Assembly (NCBI GenBank): GCA_902462635.1
Contig: CABQCN010000044.1
Location: 1-8,084, forward strand
From: an uncultured Oscillospiraceae bacterium
GTDB taxonomy: Bacteria > Bacillota > Clostridia > UBA1212 > UBA1255
Direction: 5' to 3'
DNA: 8,084 nt
Shown in pieces: positions 1 through 5,340 of this stretch. The position numbers were made by a program, and so were the translations under genes. The notes beneath the pieces were generated by a model. That model did not search any database and had not been told where the DNA came from. It saw only the letters and a list, made by a program, of their open reading frames with translations. The first letter of the stretch is position 1. Every line of letters starts with the position of its first letter.

Positions 1-224
1 GTAGCCGGATCCGCGCTGTCGAACAATACTTCGGACGCGACGGAAATTTTACCGCCGGAAGGCCGCTCCAGAAAATTAAGACACCGCAGCAGCGTCGTCT
101 TTCCGCTGCCGGAGGAGCCGATGATTGCCAGCACGTCGCCTTTGTCCAGCTCGAAGCTGATGCCGCGCAGCACCTCGTTTTTGCCAAAACTTTTCTGAAT
201 GTCGGATACTTCAAGCAGCGCCAT
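1..224 (-). CDS. Amino-acid ABC transporter ATP-binding protein (N-terminal part, runs off window)
   Basis: This is the ATPase subunit of a polar amino-acid importer, which hydrolyses ATP at the inner face of the membrane to drive uptake. Only the first 74 residues are in the window. The start MALLEVSDIQKSFG is typical of the family, and a clear Walker A motif, GSSGSGKTT, lies at residues 36-44, followed by LLRCLNFLERPSGG. The ATG at 224 is preceded by an AGGTGG ribosome binding site that lies just after the permease stop codon, with only 9 bp between the two genes. It is the third gene of the operon after the binding protein and permease. The substrate cannot be read from this fragment. The Q-loop, signature motif and Walker B lie outside the window. 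Confidence 0.93.
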   Translation of the reverse strand, partial: MALLEVSDIQKSFGKNEVLRGISFELDKGDVLAIIGSSGSGKTTLLRCLNFLERPSGGKISVASEVLFDSADPA

Positions 225-233
225 GTTCCCACC

Positions 234-892
234 TCATCCTTTATAATAATCAAGTTTCTTTTCAATATACGAAAACAACAGCGTGAGCACGCCGCAGAAC
301 AGCAGAAAATACACGCCCGTGTAAAACAACGGCCAAATTACCCCGCCGGCTCCGTAACGATGATCACCTCGGCGACGGCAATCACTCTCGCCAGAGACGT
401 GTCTTTGACCAATGTGATGATTTCGTTGCCGAGCGGCGGAATCGTTCGTTTTACCACCTGCATCAGTACGACCCTGAAAAAGATCTGCGTTTTCGTCATT
501 CCCAGCACCTGTCCGGCTTCGTATTGCCCTTTGGGGATGCTTTCGATCCCGCCGCGGAACACTTCGGAAAAATATGCGGCATAATTGATGACGAATGCAA
601 TCAGCGTGCTGAACAGCCGCTGGTCGATGCCGAGAATCTGCCGCGGCAGAGTGACCTTGAATAAAATACCCGGCGCATAATAGACAATAAAAAGCTGGAG
701 CATCAGAGGCGTGCCCCTGATGACCCAGACGAATGCTTTGGCGATGTATTTGACCGGCTTGAACCTGGCCATAGAACCGAATGTGATAATCATTCCAAGC
801 GGCAGCGCCAGAAGCAAAGTGTATAGAAAGATCTGGCAGTTCAGACCAAAACCTTCCAGTAAATGTAAGGATACTTCTCCAAATCCCGTCAT
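234..892 (-). pseudogene. Amino-acid ABC transporter permease, frameshifted near the C-terminus
   Basis: This is the membrane subunit of the polar amino-acid ABC importer (HisM/GlnP-type, BPD_transp_1 family). The start frame runs from the ATG at 892, behind a GGAG ribosome binding site with 8 nt spacing and 15 bp after the binding-protein stop. It encodes 184 residues and stops at 338. Visible are hydrophobic segments near residues 22-38, 52-73 and 93-110, and the cytoplasmic EAA loop at about 124-156, which contacts the ATPase. The reading then jumps frame: the other frame continues with VIWPLFYTGVYFLLFCGVLT and a tail SYIEKKLDYYKG that stops at 234. These are the expected last membrane helix and C-terminal tail. 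The 659-nt span is one base short of a whole frame. Restoring one G in the GGGG run at 341-344 gives an intact 219-residue permease, a normal family length. It is either a real frameshift mutation or a sequencing/assembly error. If real, the transporter lacks its last helix and is probably non-functional. Confidence 0.85.
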
Positions 893-907
893 GCAAGACG
901 CTCCGTT

Positions 908-1702
908 TTATTTATGGGGCTTGACGAGCAGGAGATCCTGCAGCTTATATTTCGATGCGATTTCATTCAGCTTGCCTTCGTCCGCCAATTCCTGAATGGC
1001 CTTATTGACTTTGTCGCAAAGCTCCGTGTTGCCTTTTTTGAACGCGATCCCGTATTCCTCCGGCGCAAATTCTCTATCGATGAGGACGAGGTCTTCGTAG
1101 CTCGTACCTTCCCCGATAGAACCGATCGTCAGGACGTAATCGACGAGGCAGATATCCGCCGTTTTCGATTTTACTTCCAGCAGCGCTTTTGACTGCGTAT
1201 CTACTGCCGTAAATTTTGCGTCTTTGAACGTTTCGTCCTTCGTGGCTACCGTTTCCCCGGCCGATCCCGCTTCCGCGACGATCACCGCGTCCTGCAGGGC
1301 GGTAAGGTCTTTGTATTTCTCCAGATTTTCTTTCAATACGACGGCTACCTGCTTATTTTTCATATACGGTACGGAAATCTGCATCGTTTCCTTTTTCTCG
1401 TCGTCGATCGTCATGCCGTTCCAGATACAGTCGATCGTATTCGCGTTCAGCTCGTTTTCTTTCGTTTTCCAGTTGATTTCCTGGAATTTCGGCGTCATGC
1501 CGATTTTTTCGCACACGGCTTTTGCAAACTCCGTTTCAAATCCGGTCAGCTCATTGTTTTCCATATAATTCATGGGCGCGAAATATGTAATACCGATTAT
1601 CATTTCGTTTTCTTCGCTGCCGCTGCAGCCGGCGAAACAGCCTGCCAGCAAGACAGCCGACAACAGCAATCCTGCGATTTTTGTGATTTTCCGGGTTTTC
1701 AT
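908..1702 (-). CDS. Amino-acid ABC transporter substrate-binding lipoprotein
   Basis: This is the extracytoplasmic binding protein (SBP_bac_3 family, about 264 residues) that captures a polar amino acid for the adjacent permease and ATPase. A lipoprotein signal is visible: charged MKTRK, a hydrophobic stretch at 9-20, and a lipobox LAGC ending at C22 (a second FAGC ends at C26). The mature protein should therefore be lipid-anchored to the membrane. Family motifs include TGFETEFA (53-60), DCIWNGMTID (91-100), and Asp188 in CLVDYV, the usual position of the residue that contacts the ligand amino group. The position usually held by the carboxylate-binding Arg (G+7 in GxTxxxER) is Lys103 here, so the ligand is hard to predict. 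I chose the ATG at 1702 because AGGAAG lies 6 nt upstream. The ATG at 1708 directly abuts that site, and the upstream in-frame ATG at 1798 precedes the promoter. It is the first gene of the importer operon. Confidence 0.93.
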   Translation of the reverse strand: MKTRKITKIAGLLLSAVLLAGCFAGCSGSEENEMIIGITYFAPMNYMENNELTGFETEFAKAVCEKIGMTPKFQEINWKTKENELNANTIDCIWNGMTIDDEKKETMQISVPYMKNKQVAVVLKENLEKYKDLTALQDAVIVAEAGSAGETVATKDETFKDAKFTAVDTQSKALLEVKSKTADICLVDYVLTIGSIGEGTSYEDLVLIDREFAPEEYGIAFKKGNTELCDKVNKAIQELADEGKLNEIASKYKLQDLLLVKPHK

Positions 1703-1708
1703 AACCAT

Positions 1709-1716
1709 CTTCCTTT
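1709..1716 (-). promoter_or_regulatory. Ribosome binding site that decides the binding-protein start
   Basis: The transcript reads AAAGGAAG here. Its AGGAAG core is 6 nt from the ATG at 1702, which is good spacing. It touches the in-frame ATG at 1708 with no gap, so the 1702 start is favoured. Confidence 0.7.
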
Positions 1717-1762
1717 CTCGTTTTCCCTGTCCTATTTTCTCTCTGCAATTTAATGCATCGCC

Positions 1763-1791
1763 ATAGTAGCACTTTATTGCGCTAAAGTCAA
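1763..1791 (-). promoter_or_regulatory. Sigma-A-type extended -10 promoter of the ABC importer operon
   Basis: On the minus strand TTGACT (1786-1791) and TACTAT (1763-1768) are separated by exactly 17 bp, with a TG dinucleotide one base before the -10 box (TGC-TACTAT). The predicted transcript starts near 1756, giving an untranslated leader of about 54 nt before the ATG at 1702. The -35 box overlaps the TGA stop codon of the upstream methyltransferase (1788-1790). I see no hairpin, riboswitch or T-box in the short leader. An operator cannot be identified. Confidence 0.82.
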
Positions 1792-2591
1792 CTCCCAATT
1801 TTTGCGATGCAAGCCGTTTCGGGCTTTACCGCTTTTGTCGCCCAGTAGGCTGGAATGCCATCGGCTATGGCGTCCGGGTCATTATTAAAATCTTCGTACG
1901 CGCCGACAATCATAAATCCTGCTTTTAACTGGCCGCCGATCTGTTCGTCAAAGGTATGGCTGAACTGAACGCCCTCCTCATCGGGCAGATTTCTTTGCTC
2001 CGGGTTTTTCAGGGGATTGAACGGTAATTTGTTCGCGATCACAAGCGGTCTAACCGTAAAATCATTGATGAGAAAGTTAAATCCGTTATCCATACCCGCA
2101 AGTAAAATACCGCCGGGCTTCAGAATCCGGTAGCATTCGTTCCAGACAGAACAGACATTCTCGATATAGCAATTGCTGACAGGGTGAAACACGATATCAA
2201 AGCTTCCATCTTCAAAAGGCAGTTTCTTTGCCATATCTGCTTGTACCGTATTGATTTCATAGCCCTCGCGCAGGGCAACTTTCCGTTCGCTTTCAATCTG
2301 TCTTTCGGAATAATCAAGAACGGTACAATCCGCGCCGAGCGCCGCAAAAACCGGCATTTGCTGGCCGCCGCCGCTTGCGAGTCCAAGCAGCTTCACGCCC
2401 TCCAGCCGTTCTTTTATAAGAAAAGGTAGAAACCATTCGTGCGGAACGGGTCTGATCGGCGTCAATAATACGTCCCATTTTCCGTTGCGGGCTTGTGCAA
2501 ACGTTTCCGTTGCGATCGGAACGCCCCACTCCCACCCTGCGTCAACCCACCGGTCAATCATCTTCGCATTGATATCCGTGTAATTTTCCAT
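1788..2591 (-). CDS. Class I SAM-dependent methyltransferase
   Basis: This is a 267-residue soluble protein with a Rossmann-type SAM-binding fold of the Methyltransf_11 type. Motif I is LLGLASGGGQQ (68-78), the acidic end of strand 2 is D93 in VLDYS, a further acidic position is D118 in QADM, and the post-motif LPFEDGSFDIVF (124-135) and RILKPGG (155-161) are typical of small-molecule methyltransferases. About 65 residues precede motif I, including the aromatic-rich GWEWG and WDVLLTP segments, which probably form a substrate lid. The substrate is not recognisable. The ATG at 2591 has an AAGGAG site about 8 nt upstream. It begins 48 bp after the glycosylase stop with no obvious promoter, so it may be read from the upstream unit. 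By eye, sampled stretches are poorer in GC (about 40-48%) than the glycosylase (often above 55%), which could mean a different origin. The downstream importer promoter begins inside its stop codon. Confidence 0.9.
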   Translation of the reverse strand: MENYTDINAKMIDRWVDAGWEWGVPIATETFAQARNGKWDVLLTPIRPVPHEWFLPFLIKERLEGVKLLGLASGGGQQMPVFAALGADCTVLDYSERQIESERKVALREGYEINTVQADMAKKLPFEDGSFDIVFHPVSNCYIENVCSVWNECYRILKPGGILLAGMDNGFNFLINDFTVRPLVIANKLPFNPLKNPEQRNLPDEEGVQFSHTFDEQIGGQLKAGFMIVGAYEDFNNDPDAIADGIPAYWATKAVKPETACIAKIGS

Positions 2592-2639
2592 TCCTTTTTC
2601 TCCTTCCCGAACGGAAATTGCAATCGATCCGCCGCGTCT

Positions 2640-3644
2640 TCAGATCGCCTTCGAATACCGCCCGTATTTTTCCGTAAAGAAATCCAATCCAAGTCCGCGG
2701 ATCGCGTAAAATAAATATTGCTGGGCGAATCCCGCGAGACTTCCGAAATAAGAAGCGGCAAACGCCTCCGCCGCCCGCGGCGAAACCTCCCTTTGAAAAT
2801 AAAGATTTTCCAGTACACGGCGCACCCAGACGTCCACCGGAAATACGTCCGTGCGCAGTCCCGCAAACAACAGCACGCAATCTGCCACCTTCGGACCGAC
2901 GCCGCCGTAGGAACGGATCATTTTCCGCGCTTCCGGCAGCGCGGCGCTGCGCGCCGCAGCGGCGTCGAACGGAGATTCCGCGTATGCGCGCGCCGTGTTT
3001 TCAAGATAGGCGCATCGGTACCCCGCTTTGCAGCAAAGACTGAACGTCTGCGCGGGAATGCCTTGAAGACGCTGCGCGGACGGGAAGGTATAAAAAACCG
3101 GCAATTCTTTCAAATCCGAATTCTCAAATAAGTACCGGGAAAATGCGCCGCTTACTTCTATTTTCTCCCCATACGCCGCCGCCAGCTTTTCAATGCAGCC
3201 TTTGATGCGGGGAATATTATTATTCGACGATAGAATAAAAGAAAGCAGTGTTTCGAACGGTTCCTGGCGTAAAATGCGGATGCCGCTCCCGAAGGCGGCG
3301 GCTTCTTTCAAATAATCGTCCTTCGCAGAAAGCGCATGGCGAATCGGCGTATAATCGCGCTCAAAATCGAAATAATTTTTCCAGAACGCCTCGTATCCCC
3401 GCAGATCCGTATTGGCCAGCGTGATCACTTTTCCCGCCGGCCCCTGCGCCGCGCTAACGGCCAGTACGCGGCCGGCCGCCACGCCCGTATAAAGTACGGA
3501 ATCTCCCGGTAGACGGTTCCATCGGAAACACTGCCCGCATTCAAAAATATGTACCGGATCGAACTCCGCGCAGCCGCGTAATTCCACATACGGCAGCCCG
3601 TACTCCGTACAATGCTCCGTAACCCGAATCGGATCCGCACTCAT
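2640..3644 (-). CDS. ogg: 8-oxoguanine DNA glycosylase/AP lyase, OGG1-type
   Basis: This 334-residue base-excision repair enzyme should remove 8-oxoguanine from DNA and nick the abasic site through a lysine Schiff base. The N-terminal OGG domain carries GQCFRW (37-42), matching GQSFRW of human OGG1. SSNNNIPRI (139-147) matches the damaged-base and opposite-cytosine recognition loop. GYRCAYL lies at 208-214. The helix-hairpin-helix is GGVGPKVADC (247-256), with catalytic Lys252, and the catalytic Asp271 is in FPVDVWVRRV. All key residues are present, so it should be active. It is a bacterial OGG1 homologue like that of Clostridium acetobutylicum, not MutM/Fpg. The ATG at 3644 shares an ATGA overlap with the stop of the upstream DUF6062-type gene, which implies translational coupling. 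Family assignment rests on motif matches from memory; annotation pipelines may call it a generic HhH-GPD glycosylase. Confidence 0.94.
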   Translation of the reverse strand: MSADPIRVTEHCTEYGLPYVELRGCAEFDPVHIFECGQCFRWNRLPGDSVLYTGVAAGRVLAVSAAQGPAGKVITLANTDLRGYEAFWKNYFDFERDYTPIRHALSAKDDYLKEAAAFGSGIRILRQEPFETLLSFILSSNNNIPRIKGCIEKLAAAYGEKIEVSGAFSRYLFENSDLKELPVFYTFPSAQRLQGIPAQTFSLCCKAGYRCAYLENTARAYAESPFDAAAARSAALPEARKMIRSYGGVGPKVADCVLLFAGLRTDVFPVDVWVRRVLENLYFQREVSPRAAEAFAASYFGSLAGFAQQYLFYAIRGLGLDFFTEKYGRYSKAI

Positions 3645-4402
3645 TGTTCCAATCCGGTCAGCCCGGTCAGTTTTTCAATACTCCGCGGCACGGCGTCACG
3701 CGAATTGCCCCAGTCAGCGTCCTGATTCCTGTAGTCGAACTTTTTCGTAAACCATTCGACTTCCCCTTCGATGCGCCGCAGGTTCGCAAGCTGCATCCGC
3801 ACCACGGAACCGAGAAATTCCTCCTGCTTCGCACCGGATAAATTTTTCTTTGCCGCCCGGATCAGCATCCCGAAATGCGGCATGCAAAACCCCAGACCGC
3901 CGTCGAAGCGCTGGCGGAACTCTTTTTCCGTAAAATACATATGGGTGATCACTTCGCAATACCGTTCCATCGTTTTCCCCAGATCCTGGCAGATACAGCA
4001 CTCGGCCTGCAATTTTTCAACATATTGCAATAGGGTTTCGGCCGCCTTCGCATGGTCCCCGCCGGCCTTCAGCGCGGCAAAAAACGACTTTTTTCCGGAT
4101 TCCGCATCCGCTGCGGAGGAATGCGCCAGTTTTTCCAATTTCTGGTTTTGCGTGCAAAGATGCGTATGGAGCATCAGCCCGAGGCCGAGCCGGTTTGCGC
4201 GCGTGGCGTACATCATTTGGAAGTGCTTTGCGCAGAAGCCCTTTTCGTTCGTTTCGATGCGGTTCTCGGGTTCCATTAAAGAGGGTCCGAGATAATAATG
4301 GACGCGGTCGGTTTCGAAACGGTTCTCCAGGTTGCACACCGGACACTCACAGGGGGTTTCGAATGCTTCGTTTACGGGAATCGTATAAATCGTTTCTTTC
4401 AT
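3641..4402 (-). CDS. DUF6062-type protein with two Cys2-CysHis motifs
   Basis: This is a 253-residue soluble protein of unknown function that resembles the DUF6062 family of Clostridia: start MKETIYTIPVNEAFE and conserved tail WFTKKFDYRNQDADWGNSRD (217-236). Two similar halves can be seen. The first has CPVC (20-23), then GFCAKHF with C57 and H60. The second has CCICQ (135-139, C135/C138), then GFCMPHF with C173 and H176. The spacing between the paired motifs is nearly identical (34 and 35 residues), so this looks like an internal duplication of a C-x2-C / C-x2-H metal-binding unit, probably zinc. The region between them is helical and charged. No signal peptide or membrane segment is seen. 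It overlaps both neighbours by ATGA (at 4399-4402 and 3641-3644), so it is made together with the P-loop/Asp23 protein and the OGG glycosylase. The function is not known to me; a link to nucleotide or DNA quality control is inferred from position only. Confidence 0.85.
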   Translation of the reverse strand: MKETIYTIPVNEAFETPCECPVCNLENRFETDRVHYYLGPSLMEPENRIETNEKGFCAKHFQMMYATRANRLGLGLMLHTHLCTQNQKLEKLAHSSAADAESGKKSFFAALKAGGDHAKAAETLLQYVEKLQAECCICQDLGKTMERYCEVITHMYFTEKEFRQRFDGGLGFCMPHFGMLIRAAKKNLSGAKQEEFLGSVVRMQLANLRRIEGEVEWFTKKFDYRNQDADWGNSRDAVPRSIEKLTGLTGLEQ

Positions 4403-5289
4403 GCCATCACAAAATCCTTATTTTTATTTTTATAATCTTCTTTGAGCATCAGGCTTTTGGCCGTCAGCGAAACGGCGGAAACATTCAGAGAGGTCATCGT
4501 TTCAATCTCTCCGATCACCGCGTCGCGGATCCTGCGGAATACGGTGGGGATCTTATATCCATAATAGAGGATCAGATCCATTTCGATACGGATGCCATCT
4601 TCCGACTTTTCCGCGCGGAAACGCGTAATATTCGCAACGCCCTCGCATTTTTTCGTAATATGCTCCGCAAGCTGATAAATCGTGTAATCGGAAATGGTAT
4701 ACCGGCCGAGATAACTGAACGTCGGCCGGATCACAGACTTCTCCCCGACCATCTCATAATCCCCGAGTCCTTTCCGGCGCAGGAGATTGAGCGGATCGAG
4801 CATGTACCCGGAAAAATCTTTCTTCAGTTCCAGCGTCGGAACGGGGATGACGTGCTTCCCTTCCGTGCGCCGCGTATTCAGCGCCTGCTGGATCTCATAC
4901 TGGCTGGAAATATCCTGGATATAGACGGTTTCATCGATACCGTGCAGGCCGAGACGCTTTGCGATCTTCGCCACCATACCATCCGAAGTGCCCAGAATCA
5001 GAAGACGGTCCACTTTGTTTTGTTTCAGCGCCATGGAAACTTCGAACGCATGCTCGTCATCCGTAAAAATCGCTGTTTTTACCGCGCCCACCCGCGTCTT
5101 CTCCCGTTTTGCAGACTTGCCTGCCACAACGCCGTTTCCCCGGATCAGGAGTCCGTCGTCTATAATATAATCGATATTGTGTTCCTTTGCCACCCAAAGC
5201 GCCCGATGGCTTTTGCCCGTTCCGCTCGGGCCGACCAGCGCGCAGATAAACAAGCCGTCCACAAACTCCTTCTTCTGAGTAAATTCCAT
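4399..5289 (-). CDS. P-loop NTPase fused to an Asp23/Gls24-like domain
   Basis: This 296-residue protein (from the ATG at 5289) is of unknown function. The N-terminal half is a kinase-like P-loop domain: hydrophobic LFICALVG leads into Walker A GPSGTGKS (20-27). DYIIDDGLLI (40-49), LLILGTSDGM (96-105) and the family-like segment RRTEGKHVIPVP (140-151) follow. From about residue 187 to 280 it reads as an Asp23/Gls24 (DUF322-like) domain: LGRYTISDYTIYQLAEHI (194-211), then EGVANITRF, an amphipathic strand, and VFRRIRDAVIGEIETMTSLN. Stand-alone Asp23 proteins are linked to the cell envelope and alkaline stress, but that role cannot be transferred safely. Similar two-domain proteins occur in Clostridia as conserved hypothetical ATPases. 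The ATG at 5289 has no Shine-Dalgarno site upstream and coincides with the predicted transcription start. The in-frame ATG at 5337 lies inside polC. Alternative starts are GTG at 5262 or TTG at 5253. Its stop overlaps the DUF6062-type start by ATGA. Confidence 0.85.
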   Translation of the reverse strand: MEFTQKKEFVDGLFICALVGPSGTGKSHRALWVAKEHNIDYIIDDGLLIRGNGVVAGKSAKREKTRVGAVKTAIFTDDEHAFEVSMALKQNKVDRLLILGTSDGMVAKIAKRLGLHGIDETVYIQDISSQYEIQQALNTRRTEGKHVIPVPTLELKKDFSGYMLDPLNLLRRKGLGDYEMVGEKSVIRPTFSYLGRYTISDYTIYQLAEHITKKCEGVANITRFRAEKSEDGIRIEMDLILYYGYKIPTVFRRIRDAVIGEIETMTSLNVSAVSLTAKSLMLKEDYKNKNKDFVMA

Positions 5290-5293
5290 CTTA

Positions 5294-5322
5294 ATTCTAT
5301 AATTGTTTGCGGGAAACGTCAA
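5294..5322 (-). promoter_or_regulatory. Sigma-A-type promoter for the NTPase-DUF6062-OGG unit, apparently leaderless
   Basis: On the minus strand TTGACG (5317-5322) and TAGAAT (5294-5299) are separated by exactly 17 bp; each box is 5 of 6 to consensus. The usual start distance places +1 at about 5287-5290, that is, on the ATG of the downstream gene at 5289. No ribosome binding site lies between promoter and ATG. The promoter sits in the 40-bp gap after the polC stop and would let the three-gene unit be expressed apart from polC. Confidence 0.7.
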
Positions 5323-5340
5323 GCGCGGCTCACGCAAACA
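5304..5340 (-). repeat. Perfect 8-bp inverted repeat around the -35 box
   Basis: TGTTTGCG (5333-5340, at the end of polC just before its TGA) and CGCAAACA (5304-5311) are exact reverse complements separated by 21 bp. The -35 box TTGACG lies in the loop and the second arm lies in the promoter spacer. There is no U-run after the second arm, so it does not look like an intrinsic terminator. It could be an operator, an RNA hairpin at the 3' end of a polC transcript, or chance. Confidence 0.45.

Noticed and set aside
338..346. Programmed frameshifting in the permease gene
   Set aside because: There is no typical slippery heptamer or clear downstream stem-loop, and a single protein product is expected from this family. 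A lost base is the simpler explanation.
1703..1798. Longer binding-protein start at the in-frame ATG at 1798
   Set aside because: It would place 32 charged residues before the lipoprotein signal and would start upstream of the predicted promoter -10 box. The ATG at 1702 has the well-spaced ribosome binding site.
2592..2639. Possible promoter or terminator between the glycosylase and the methyltransferase
   Set aside because: The best -35/-10 candidates upstream are weak and badly matched, and no GC-rich hairpin with a U-run is present.
5290..5337. Longer start of the P-loop/Asp23 gene at the in-frame ATG at 5337
   Set aside because: It overlaps the end of polC, lies upstream of the promoter, and adds 16 residues with no family-like character.
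5290..5340. Intrinsic terminator after polC
   Set aside because: The inverted repeat here has a 21-nt loop and is followed by ATTATAGAATTAAG, which is not a U-tract.
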